Part shown: one piece after another, positions 1 through 11,211 of the stretch | How the letters are laid out: every line of letters starts with the position of its first letter | Position numbering within the stretch: position 1 is the first letter of the stretch | Source of the DNA: Macrotrachela quadricornifera | Taxonomy: Eukaryota > Rotifera > Eurotatoria > Philodinida > Philodinidae | Assembly (NCBI GenBank): GCA_022393335.1 | Contig: JAJEKB010019018.1 | Location: forward strand, 1 to 64,000 | Direction of reading: 5' to 3' | DNA length: 64,000 nt | Notes under the pieces: model-generated | The model's database searches: none | Told to the model about the DNA's origin: nothing | Seen by the model: the letters and a program-made list of their open reading frames with translations, nothing else | Position numbers and translations under genes: made by a program

Positions 1-904
1 TATTTCTTTATAATTTTATCATTCCATATATTTTTATCTTATTGAGGTTTATTTCATTATTTATCTTTTTTTCTCAAAATTGTGCAATTGTTTTACAATC
101 ATTCCAACTAATTGAAAACTTTTCCAGGTAAAATTTGAAAATGAAAATGATTCAAAGATTACGTCATCAACTTTGAGTAGACAAGAGGTGAGCCACTAGT
201 AATAATCGACGGTTTGAGAAATCATAGACGTCGCTTAAAGAAAACGTAATCTTTGATATTAAGTTATTGGTAGAACAGATCAAACCAATAAGTATTATTT
301 CTTTCTCTTTTAGTTAGCTCTTGATTCATCGTTTGAATCATTCTACTTTATGTACAAATATGTGTTGCAAAAAGAAAAACCAACGATCATCGTACTAATA
401 CAGTAAGAATGAGAATGCTTGTTCATTTCAAAGGTTTTAAATTATATTCTGTTTCCTTTTGTATATTAGGTATATTCTTTTTGTTTACAAAGTAAACAAC
501 TTATCTTCAAAATTGTTTCATCAAATTCTTTTCTCTAATTTTCAATATAAAACTTATCCTTATAATAGGTTCCGTTGTCAATTAAAGAACATATGTTTGT
601 TCCATTGTCTTGTATCAACAATTACAATTACAAATACATATTTCGACAACCAATAACGATTGTACTTATGATTGTTCAGCTCTTCAACATGCACTTTAAA
701 AAAAAACAAATTACATTTTTCTAAATTTTAAATTTTATTTTATATCATTCTTTTTCCTTATTTATATCTATCAGTTGTTATTTTTTTTCTTTCCATCAAG
801 TAAATTTAATAATAAATAAATAAATAAATGGAACAATTTATTTTATTCTATTGAATTTTTCGAAGATATAATCAGTCAAAAAACAATATTAGGATAATAA
901 TGAT
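1..904. other. AT-rich stretch without a recognisable gene
   Basis: Only short open frames with low-complexity translations occur here, and none matches a family I know. The end near 900 borders the truncated helicase pseudogene, so part of this may be sequence that replaced the missing helicase C-terminus. Confidence 0.5.
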
Positions 905-2657
905 TGTATATTCAAAACGAGATATAGGATCGAAACGGGTCTCTTTAGCCCAACCGGAATCGAATACAAGACGAATATTTTTCTATCGTTAAGGATGTTT
1001 CTGTCACGTTAGTACAGAAAACCACCATTCGACGTTCACTATTTGAACCTTCACTAAATTGAAGTGCTCTGTCTTGTTCTTCTACAGAAAGTGAACCGTA
1101 CAATGGTAGTGCAACACAGTTGTCCGGGATATCATCATTAAAATATTCAAGAGCTTGTTTAATCTCTCGTTGACCAGGCAGAAATACGAGCATATGATCT
1201 TGATGATAAATGTTGTATAATTTAAGGGTTGTGGAAACTGTAAAATGAATGTCATCTTCGTTTGAATTATCGGCTTTCGGCATGTACTCAAAGGAACCAG
1301 GATGAAATTGATCAGAAACATTCAGCATTTGTGTATTAGATTGATTAAAAAATTGAAGAAATTCCTGTGGATCGATTGTGGTTGAAGCAATAACTACATA
1401 AAAATCATTCGGTCGCTTTTGAAGCAGTAATTTAACTAGTCCAATGGTGATGTCAGTGTTCAACGCACGTTCATGAGCTTCATCGACAATCAATACTTTA
1501 ATTCTGCTCAGATGTTGATCTCGTTGACTTTCTTGAATTAAAGCTGAATCGGTCATAAAGAGAATATCTTTACCAGGAACTCGGTTATTATTTCGACCAA
1601 CTTGATAGCCAATGGATTCACCCATTGATCTCCCATCATATTCATTAGCTACACGATGAGCGAGAGATATTGTTGCAATCACTCGTGGTTGAGTACACAT
1701 GACAAGCCCACCAAAGTATTTCGCAGCATACTGAGGTAATTGCGTACTTTTGCCACTTCCTGTCTCAGTAATGACAGCAAGCATCTGATTTTCCTTCAAT
1801 CGTCGACAAAATTCATCTTGTGAAGCAAAAATAGGTAGCTTTTGCTGCTGTCGATCGATATGCAGTCGTTCTTTCGATTTCAATTAGTGGTGATCATGTG
1901 GTGACTGATCTATTTGATTATGTTCGCTTAGTTGTACACCAATAATCCAATTCAATGGGTGTGAAGTATGTGAACATTTAGAACTCGTACAATCACTGCC
2001 AGCTTCACATGGATCCCAATCATCGGGATGAAAGTACTCGCAATAGAAATTCCCACATACATTACCATATTCACATCGATTTGACCGACCAGGAGGATGA
2101 TTTAAACTACAACTGGCTCTATTACATGCAATTTCATTTGGGCATAATTGTCGATCAGGTGGATGTAACCGAAGACAAGCAGAATTGTAGCACTATCGCT
2201 CATAGAAACTGGGTTTTCGACGATTTTCTGAATGTAGTGCGTTGCAACTCCACTCACGACACTGATCTCGTGCATCGCATTCTCCTATATGCGCAGAAGG
2301 ATGCAAAAATCGACATGTAATATTGTTGCATTGATCATCTTGTTCACATGGCTTTATTCGACCATATTGATGATCGTCTCGACAATAGAAATCTTAACAA
2401 TCTATACCATCATTGCATGCATACCATCCTTCTGGATGGCGAAATATACAATCTACGTTAAAACATTCTAATTCATTTCTGCAAGATTGCATTCGCAACG
2501 AATATGAATTGTCCCTGTCACGTAGCTGTTCATTATCTTCATTATTACGATCATCAGTATTGTTGTTTTGATTGAACATCGCTGAACTAACAATACGTTG
2601 AAATTCGAAAGAGGGAAAAAAATACATTAATATATTTTTCAGATAAATCATTTTCAT
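905..2657 (-). pseudogene. CCCH zinc finger-DEAH-box RNA helicase pseudogene, C-terminally truncated
   Basis: One reading frame runs from about 2657 down to 945 but is cut by three in-frame stops: TAA at 2394-2396, TAG near 2190 and TAA at 1884-1886. Before the last stop lies a chain of cysteine/histidine fingers, for example CNNITCRFLHP and CEYGNVCGNFYCEYFHP. After it comes a helicase core with motif I GSGKST, motif II DEAH, motif III ASTTID (usually SAT), LVFLPG and TNVTETSLTI. Near 978-986, in an A-rich run, the frame slips by one; the shifted frame then reads KNIRLVFDSGWAKE, the expected continuation, until similarity ends near 905. The RNA-binding QRxGRxGR part and helicase C-terminus are absent. 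Such fusions act in RNA metabolism or RNA sensing, but this copy cannot make a full protein. The 5' end lies about 45 bases from a transposon, which may have separated it from earlier exons. Confidence 0.85.
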
Positions 2658-2703
2658 TTAAATGCATGTTAAAGAAGAATCTATCGTTTCTAATAATTAT
2701 AAT

Positions 2704-3036
2704 GGGTGAATCCATAGAGACCTATCCACTTTTTGGAAAGGTCTTTTTTTTCGATTTTTTTTCTTCAAAAGGCTGATCTCGACCAGAAAACATTTTTGGT
2801 CAAAAAAGAATTAAATATTCTCTATCAAAAATTCCGAGTTTTCGAGCATTTTCTCGGAATACCTATGGTGTACTTTTATATATATGGAAAATGGCATGAA
2901 ATAGGATAGAAATTTTTTAAAAACAATTTTTTCGGATTTTTTTGGTTTTCAAAAATATAAACAAAGTCTAGAAACATGTTTCTTGAGGTACATCAGATCA
3001 ATCCTAATGGACGTTTTGAATGCTCAGTCATTTTCT
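2704..3036 (+). repeat. Left terminal inverted repeat of the 3.7-kb transposon
   Basis: This arm pairs with 6053-6385. Shared landmarks are a block ending in GGTGTACTTTTATATAT, a TAAACAAAGTCTAGAAA block and CATCAGATCAATCCTAATGG. The innermost agreement is around CATTTTCT at 3029-3036. It contains runs of T that differ in length from the other arm. Confidence 0.85.
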
Positions 3037-3387
3037 GGTTATTCATGAACACAAGACTACAGAAATCTAGTATAAGAAGGAGATGAAGACGGCTATCCTT
3101 TATATCTGAATACTGAGTATCATCATGAGGGTTGATCTTAAAAAAATTGATTGACTGAAAAAGGTATAAAGAGGATTTTTATTTGAATGTAAATGTCCTG
3201 ATCTTTGTTACCCGAAATGTCAAACTATATTGAACAGTTGAATTCTTGATTGGTTTGAATTCATGCATACTTCGAATGCCTTGTATTGTACCTAAATAAA
3301 TACCAACATTAAGGAATAGAAGAGAAAGTCTTTCTCCCCAGCTGCTCGAAGTTTTTCGCTTCTAGCTTGCAGATGACTGTTCTTCCC

Positions 3388-5690
3388 TTATTCTACTTCA
3401 TCTGATTCAAGAAAGAATACATGAACACTAGGAATATCCTTGTTAGATCTATTTGCCGTTTCAAGTTGTTGTTTCTGGGTGAATTCGTAGAAATCTTTTG
3501 CATTTGACCTGAGAATGTTCTTGGAAAGTGTAGCACGTCTAGCCGTGGATTTGAGTACCGCACTAATTCCATCGCCAGCACCTTTACCATGTCCTGTAGC
3601 TGTAAATGTCCAACAAGCATCCAAATCAAAATCGATCTTGTGGTGGATTAGGTTCAAATGCTGGCATTGTTTTTGAAATGTGCACACGCACCATCGCTAT
3701 AGAAAAGGAAAGGACTGACGTCATACATAAACTTCAAAAACAGTAAAACTCACCTCACATAATTGATCTTCTTTATCAACGGAAAATTTTTTTTGATAAA
3801 TCTAGTGAGAATTTTTTGTACACAGTGTACGAATACCGTTGTGTTCCATATAATCACTGATGATCGCTAAATTTCGTTGTTCTTTTCCAATGGTCAGATG
3901 AATTGTAAATTTGGTAACGTGGTGCTGACTAAAAAACCCTTGTTGAACTTCACGCTAACGTACCAATGTATAATTCATTGAAAAATCTATTTGAGCAACA
4001 ACGAAAGTCTTTTATGTTGATTGAAAGCGTCGCTCTTTGATATATTCACGTTGTTCGCGATTAATGTGTGTGTGAAACAAGAATGAAGAACATCTTTCTT
4101 CAATTTCCGTTAATAAAGAGTCAGATGAGCCAGACATCTGTTGAAGGTCGAACTTGTTATTGACTTTCTTCCACAAATTCCATGAACATTCGTCATCCAA
4201 ATCGATTATATTGTTATCTGTGAGAATATCTGCGATGCTTTCAGTTGGACATTCATCACATTCACCATTAAAGCACTTTTCATTCGAGACAGTGTAAACC
4301 ATTTGAGTAATTAGATCTTTCATATTGAACTTGCCACCACTTGACAAAGAATCTGCATCAGCACATTTTCGGTAGTAGTTGTTCCATCCCTGTAATAAAG
4401 CTACTTTACATTCGAATCAATATACAGCTGGTACAAACCTTCAATAATAGATCCATGTTCTCATGTATAATACACATGTACGTTTCATGTGGTGTTACAG
4501 TTTTTACTTCACGTGGACGAAGAGCATTAAAAGTTGATCTTGCAACAGTTCCAGGATGTGGTTCATTGAAGATATGATAAACATCCAATACATTCATTTC
4601 TAAAAACCGAACTGCCGCTGGTTGTCGTTTAATTTTAATTGTGTCTTTGGAATTGGATGAGGTTCGACTAATACCATCTTCACGATAGAAATTGACTACA
4701 GTCTCAACTGTTGAATCAGATAAAGGAATATTTCCTCGTAGACATTGTGGATAGGCTAATATCCCATTATTTTTTCGAAGAACAAACGATCATCGAGCCT
4801 GATTTGGCTTTGATTTAAACCTAATAAGTGAAAGAAGTTTTTAGTAAAATTTGACTGGAAAAATGCGAAGATATCGGACGAAATGAGGATAGAATACGCA
4901 CCATTTTTCAATTTTTTATCGATCCCATTCTTTGAGAGCATTTGTCATCAAACGAACTTGTTCACTGTCATTACTATCAGCATATAACTTCTTTAATCCA
5001 TCCAAAAGATCATTTGATTCACATATCCTTAATCCATGAGGATTTGGATCATACGAAACTTGAGATGTTTCATCTAATACGTCACATAATCGATTAAGTT
5101 TTCTATATACCTCATCGACTTTGGCTCGAATAGGCAATACTATTGATCTAAATACAAATTTCGTTTCAGAAAATTCGAATTAAATTTAGAAATTAACCTG
5201 TCATGGATCGGGTCTATGTTCAATAGTTGAAATATATTTGATAATTGTTTCATTGCTTTTTGTTTTTGATGTTCAAATTCATAGAAAGCATGACATTTAT
5301 CTCCATCCATTGATTCAGGATCAGTTGTTTCATCATCACGTGGTGATTCATCATCGTCATTTGACTCAGCTATAATACCACTGTCCATATATGAATTTTC
5401 TTTCTCTTCTTCATTGAGATCATTAAATTCAACATTGACAAAATCATCATCACTTGAACTTTACTTGTCGTTGAGCTTCTCTGATTGATGAGTCATCATT
5501 TTCTTCGATTCAAATGTATGACATCTTGTACATAACCAGTAAATTCGGATGTAAGGCACATCATACTGACTGATCAAAATTTCGATAGTTCGGATGACAC
5601 AGCCTTTACTCCTTTTCGTACACATCCAGATTTTTCATGCTTTATCGGATGTTCACACTTTTTTCGTCATGACATTGCAATAGATTTTTA
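3388..5690 (-). pseudogene. Broken DDE-type transposase-like gene inside the long-TIR element
   Basis: Reading down the minus strand, conserved blocks appear in order: a Cys/His block near 5600-5650, an acidic segment (5140-5388), a helical segment (4916-5137), FNALRPREVKTVTPHETYMC (4480-4540), KCFNGECDECP (about 4245-4280), QIDFSMNYTLV followed by REVQQGFFSQHHV (3900-3990), NYVSDGACAHFKN across an intron near 3700-3760, and WTFTATGHGKGAGDG (3580-3620). This order matches a widespread metazoan transposon-linked family whose DFAENY, SDGA and HGKG blocks probably hold catalytic acids; that link is from memory of the family. A 50-base GT/AG intron (about 4391-4440) is clean. In-frame TAA and TAG around 3950-4015 and a frameshift after the HFKN block show decay. 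Confidence 0.7.
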
Positions 5691-6052
5691 AAGATAAAGA
5701 GATACTGATGGGTAGTCGATATTTTCTAATATCCAATAATTCATCTTGTAATCTTATTCGTGTGAAATCACAGCATTTTTGAACAAGGCTCTATATCTAA
5801 AGATGTCCTTAAAGAGAAATGGAATATCTATCATTTCGATAGTGGTGTCCCTTTCGATTCCATGGTCTCACTTTTTGAAGACGGTATACTAGCAAATCCT
5901 TCTGGTTATCAGGATGGAGTTGCCAGTACGATTTCGTTTTGTGAGGATAGTATCATGAAAGTTGTTATATTCCGCGAGGCGAAGAAAATAAAAATTATTC
6001 AATTCAATTGAATACAATCTATGTTGACGAAATATAGCTATTGATATGTTCA

Positions 6053-6385
6053 GAGAAAATGACTAACCATTGAAAATCTCCATTAGGATTGATCTGATGT
6101 ATCTCAGAAAACATATTTCTAGACTTTGTTTATATTTTTGAAGACTAAAAAAATCCAAAAAATTGTTTTTAAAAAATTTATCCTATTTCATGCCATTTTC
6201 CCTATATATAAAAGTACACCATAGGTGTTCCGAGAAAATGCTTGAAAACTCGGAATTTTTGATAGAGAGTATTTAATATTTTTTTGACCAAAAGTGCTTT
6301 CTTGTCGAGATCAGCCTTTTGAACAAAAAAAAATCAAAAAAAAAGACCTTTCCAAAAAAGTGGATGGATCTTTATGGATTCACCC
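6053..6385 (-). repeat. Right terminal inverted repeat of the 3.7-kb transposon
   Basis: This is the reverse-complement partner of 2704-3036, ending GGATTCACCC at 6385. Differences from the left arm are mostly single substitutions and homopolymer length changes. Confidence 0.85.
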
Positions 6386-6806
6386 TGAACAATAAAGGTC
6401 ATAGAATTTTAAAAAAACATCCTTTGATTTTTTTCATTTCACTAATTGTTTCATTGAGTATCTTAGCTTGTATGAATCCAGACTTAATAAGATTTTTAAA
6501 CTGTAGAGCAGATGGTTGATTGTAGATGATACAGTGTCAGTTTATGAAATATTGACGATCGTTCAAGTTCATTTCTGTTCGATTGAAAAGAACAGAATGC
6601 TCAATTTTTTCATGCATAAATCACCACGAATGAAATGAAGACAAATATTGTGGGTGTACGTAACAAGTTGATCCTTTAGGAAAATTAATAATTGGCTGGT
6701 TTTATGTGGAAAATACGGCTTTAAATTTTTTTAGATCAGTTTGAGTTGTTCAACAGTTAAGAAAAAGAAGGAATTTTATGCTAACTAAAGGATGTAAGAT
6801 TTCATT
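6386..6806. other. Flank between two transposon relics
   Basis: The minus strand of roughly 6400-6530 holds about 45 open codons with a coding-like, lysine-rich translation including NLIKSGFIQAKILN. It could be a displaced exon of the helicase gene on the far side of the transposon, but I recognise no family and give it little weight. Confidence 0.2.
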
Positions 6807-7690
6807 TTAAAAAGTGCGATGTTTTTCATCGCTACTTTTTTCAGATTTTGAAGCCCGTACTACGACATTTGGTGATATAATTAAATCTTTCTCTATTCTT
6901 TCACCAAATTCATTTCCCTTTTCTTTGAGAATAAAGAACTTTGCCAATAATTGACCATCCATTGATGTAATTGGCTGGAGAGTACCAGAGTACATTATAT
7001 AATTCTTCTTTTTAACTACAGCTTTTTGTTGTTCGTTCACCCTTGAAGGAAAGAGTATGTAAAACAATATACTCATGTTGAAATGAACATTTGAAACACA
7101 CACATATGTACCGCATTAAGACAAATAGATTGAAGTCTCAAATGAAGTTTTTACATACTATTCAAACTACAAATGTTTCTGATCGAAAAAACGCAAGTAA
7201 TACGTTTGTTGTACCTTCTGAATGAAGTTTTTTGAATTGCAAAAAGTTCTAGATCACTACCATAAATTACTTCTTTTTCAATTGCTCCTTTCATATACAA
7301 TTCATTCCAAGTAAATTCTTTGATTTTTAAACTTTTTCTAATCTTGTCTCAATCGTTTTAATATATTCACTAAATCTTGTAATGTAATATTTTCCATTTC
7401 ATCCAATGTAAAATTATTCTGGATGTGCAGGTATTGGTTTATATCAAAATCATCAGTGCTATCTTTTTCGTCCAAAACTTCATCATATTCATCATAAAAA
7501 TCAAAACTTTGAGAAGTATATAGTTCATTAAAGTAACTATCTTTAAACGTTTTAAACATTTCGAACAATTGTTATGAAGCAAAAATTTCATCTGCAGTTG
7601 TTGTTGAATCTTCAGGGAAAAAAAATCTATTTGGATTAAATAGAGAAGATGTTTTGCAATGTTTATCCAATTCATCTTTTTAATCGACAC
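6807..7690 (-). pseudogene. DDE transposase relic
   Basis: The segment 6807-7040 translates to a block reading YSGTLQPITSMDGQLLAKFF then LKEKGNEFGERI and VVVRASKSEK. I associate 'DGQLL...LKE...FG..V...N......SKSGK' with DDE transposases of a pogo-like kind. The upstream frame near 7150-7290 gives SDLELFAIQKTSFRR, consistent with the preceding part of the same core. An acidic N-terminal part (7338-7690) is open except for an in-frame TAA near 7575. Further stops and frame changes lie between the blocks, so this is a decayed fragment. No terminal repeats were found. The superfamily is uncertain. Confidence 0.5.
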
Positions 7691-8555
7691 CGATAGTCCT
7701 TTTAAGTGTTAATCGCGGTAAAAAATACGAAAAAAATTTACTTCGAATGTGTAGGTGATTAATACTTACAAAGATCAATTACAAAAGAATAAATAATAAA
7801 TTATGAAGTGAAGCATCAATGCATTTGATTTTTGAATATCTTACATATGAACAATATTCAAACACAATATTGTTCTTTTCGAATTGGATACTGTTAAACT
7901 TCGAAAGTTATATCTAGATAGGTCTTAACGTTTTCAATAAGTCTTCCCTGGATTTTACTAAAAATATATAACTTAGAAATTAAATATTTCCTTCCAGGTA
8001 AGCCATACACGGCTCATATTTTAAATTCGTTAGTTTCTCGCTGAAAACTTTCTTTTGACTCGAATATAGTCAATCTTTTCGCTTAACAGTTTACACCTTT
8101 CCATTGTAAGTTATATATGAAAATCGTTTTTCTTATATTTATTTACTTATTTCTGTATGATAACAGGTAAGTTTGATATATAAAGCGAGTCAAACAGATC
8201 TTTTTTCATATTATCGATTCTATATACATTTTATCTCGCTCGAGACGCAACTCGCATACCTAGGTGAGCGAAAGTGCATTAAAAAAAACACGCGATCTTT
8301 GGACGAAGTTACCATTAAAGGATGAGTATATTGTATTTTCAGAATTTAGATGCAATAATAAAAATTAAAAAAACCCGAAACTAGCAACATTCCTTATTCA
8401 CACACTGTAGTCCTATAGTTGATGCTAAATAGAATTGTTTTTTGAAAACATCTTTCAACAAACATTGTTTGATACGATTCATATACAATCAATTAGGAAG
8501 ATGATATATGTTTGTCATATAAAATTTAAAAAAAAAACAATACTATTCTTCAGAT
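7691..8555. other. AT-rich intergenic region upstream of the hydrolase gene
   Basis: No open frame or RNA gene stands out. It should contain the promoter of the hydrolase gene starting at 8556, but I can point to no specific element. Confidence 0.4.
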
Positions 8556-10258
8556 ATGCCTTACTTAACTCTGCCAGTATCACATCAAAGTGTGAATCTG
8601 TACTATGAAGTACACGGTTCAGGTCCAACCAAAGTCTTATTTATCATGGGTCTAAGAACCGAAGGTCGGGCTTGGAAATATCAAGTAAGCAAGAATATAC
8701 ACTACTAATTTTACATACTATTTTATTATTCTCTTCTAGACTGATTTCTTTCTCGAAAAACCAAAGTATCAGGTAAATAAAAAAGATGATAATTAATAAA
8801 TTAATTTGAGTAGTGTGTAAGTTATGATAACCGTGGCTGTGGTCGATCATCATCACCGTTAACACTTGAATATACAACAGTACAAATGGCTAAAGATGCT
8901 CTAGAATTAATTGATCATTTACGTTGGCCTCAGTGTCATGTAGTGGGTGTCTCTATGGGTGGAATGATTGCGTTAGAGTTCGCTTTATTAGCACGTGGAA
9001 GAATTCTTTCACTCACTCTCATGGCCACACATGCCGGAGGTTTAATTGGTCAAGCTCCATTTATAGGTCTTCGACACGTTCTTCGATCACTTACAATACG
9101 CGATGAAGACGAACTTGTGCATAATGCACTTGCCATGCTCTACGGTCAAAAAACATTAAACAATCCTGACAGACGAAAGGTTAGCTGATAATCATGCAAA
9201 CGAAAATTGTTCATCCTTATTCTGTATTCTTTTTTATCGACGATATTCGATGTTTTAGTATTTCTATGATTATCATCGCGAGCGATTCAAAAGTCGTGTT
9301 CCCCTGACGTTAGCAGGTATGTTCGGTCAAATGTTTGCCGTCCAACGACATTACATAAGCTATGCTGATCTATTAAAAATTCGTTATTCAAACTTCCCTT
9401 GTTTGGTTATGGTTGGCACTGAAGATCGGCTAGTACGCGAAACTAATTCATATATGCTTCGAAAAGTATGTTCTTTTTTCTATTTTTATCAAGTACTTTG
9501 TAAGTCCCTTTTTTTCAGACGCTTGGTTGTCGGCTCGTTAAACTGGATAGTGCAGGTCATGATTTAGGAGGTGAATGTGATGAACAAGTCAATCAAGAGT
9601 TATTAAGTAAATAGAAAAGAGGGTTGAATTTCATTACAAAAGAAATATTTATTATCTACATAGCGTTCTTTGAATCGATCGATTCAAAAAATCAACCGAC
9701 AGAAACATCAAACGAATATGCAACAGAAGTGCAAGCACTTGAACTTTGCTGTCAACATCGAACTCATTGTTTTATCTACAATCTTGTTGGTCTCTTCAAA
9801 GTACGATAGAAGAAATCAGATTATCTCTTAATTAGCTTTCATTGTTAAGGGTTTGCTTCTTGGTTTGATTTTTTATGGTGCCTTGACCAGTGGTTTGACA
9901 AAGAAAGAACTAATTGGCATCGATCTATGTACACGTTGTGTTGTACTTATCGGATGTTTGAGGTATGACTAGATGAACTACGTACATGTTTATTTTTCTT
10001 TTTTTTCTTTATTTCGTTTACAGTGGCCTACGTCGATCAATATTGTGCATCTTCAATGCATATCGTGCACGACGATTTGTGCGTAAAAATCAATTGTTGT
10101 TTGATCGAGCAGCTAGTCGTGGTGGTATTGGTATTACTTTATCCAATCAAAACAAGAAGGGTATACCATATGGATGTGGTTTCGAATTTCCCACTTTGTC
10201 ACTTATCTTCACCATTTCTCTTGTCAGCCTTGCTTGGTGGACAAGACAATATGATTAA
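8556..10258 (+). CDS. Alpha/beta hydrolase with C-terminal membrane extension
   Basis: Eight exons fit: 8556-8684, 8740-8772, 8814-9179, 9259-9465, 9519-9606, 9664-9800, 9850-9962 and 10024-10258, giving 435 residues. The hydrolase core has the YDNRGCGRS loop, a nucleophile elbow GVSMGG with Ser101, acid Asp232 in VGTEDRLV and His259 in SAGHDL, so a serine esterase or related hydrolase is likely; the substrate is unknown. A TAG at 9612-9614 would end the protein right after the core (276 residues). However, a GT at 9607 and an AG at 9663 bound a 57-base intron that removes this stop and keeps the frame into a Cys-rich tail (ELCCQHRTHC) with hydrophobic segments at 9850-9960 and 10200-10250. 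I prefer the long form, because the tail has clean introns and no start codon of its own. Two products by alternative splicing are possible. Confidence 0.75.
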
Positions 10259-11211
10259 CATGCCAAATTTCTTGCAAATTGTATAACTACGATTAGAAAC
10301 TATCAATTAAACATGTGCTGTAGCAGAATCTATAGTGACCTCAGAATGCAACTCTTCGAAAAAGAAAAACGATTTTTATGTAATTTTCGATAATTCTATA
10401 AAATGATGTGTAATTCAACAAATAAACGAGTTTTCATTCATCGAATAATTTACACTTTCTCAGAAAATATATAGAATGAAATAACAAAGACTGCCTAGTA
10501 GGCTATTGTCATATAAAAAAAAAAAAATGCTACACAACGTTCACATATACAGTCATCATCAGGACATACTGATCGTGTACAGTTTTCGTCTTTTTCTTTA
10601 CGGAATGATGAAATAGACATAATATGCTTTTTTTTGTTTTGAAACCCATCGATTCAAAACTAGGTAAACTGATTAGTAACGATTATATTGACGAAAAGCT
10701 GTTCGCGCAATCTCTGTGGGATTAAACTAAGGAGTTGAATATTGCCGTTCTTTTTCCTGCTTTTTGAGAAAAACAATAACCTTTCAGTGCAAAATATCTG
10801 AAAAATTATAAACTAATTAATTGTGGTTGATTATGGCTGATTAATTCATTAATTAATTAAAATGTTTGTCAGATCTACGGGAGAAATCTCAGTATTTTGT
10901 TTCAAATCTTGATATTTTCGCCGATAGCTTTCATCGAAAAGATCTCAACTGGGTGCAGGACTAAATCCTGCATCTAATCCATTCAACAAAAAAATTGAAC
11001 TCAAATCTAGAAGTGAATATCAGCAGGAAAAGTTCGAATTTATTACTAATTCCCCTTACGTTTATTCATGTAATTTCATTTTTATAATGAGTCAGGATAA
11101 ATAATCGAAGTTGGAGAAAAAGAAAAAACAACCAAAGAACACAACACACATATATTTCACGACATTTTACAGCGTGTGCGATAGAAAAATAAATTGGTGA
11201 CTTTATTTACG
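10259..11211. other. Intergenic region with no recognised feature
   Basis: This AT-rich stretch includes the 3' side of the hydrolase gene (an AATAAA occurs within CAAATAAACGAG near 10425) and TTAATTAATTAA-type runs near 10810-10860. No coding evidence was seen. Confidence 0.4.

Larger units (their letters stand above)
2704..6385 (-). mobile_element. DNA transposon with 333-base terminal inverted repeats
   Basis: The ends 2704-3036 and 6053-6385 are inverted copies of each other, starting GGGTGAATCC and ending GGATTCACCC, roughly 90 percent alike by eye. They enclose about 3 kb with a broken transposase-like gene on the minus strand. I see no clear target site duplication: the left flank ends ATAAT and the right begins TGAAC. 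Similarity of the arms suggests moderate age, and the gene decay suggests it is inactive. The superfamily is not assigned. Confidence 0.85.

Noticed and set aside
905..6385. Reassigned stop codons (TAA/TAG read as Gln), suggested by several in-frame stops in otherwise open frames
   Set aside because: Intact genes in the window end normally with TAA, TAG or TGA, and the broken genes also carry frameshifts. Decay explains the pattern.
6319..6519. 66-codon plus-strand frame with a Lys-rich start
   Set aside because: Its first part is the transposon's terminal repeat, so the frame is an accident of the junction.
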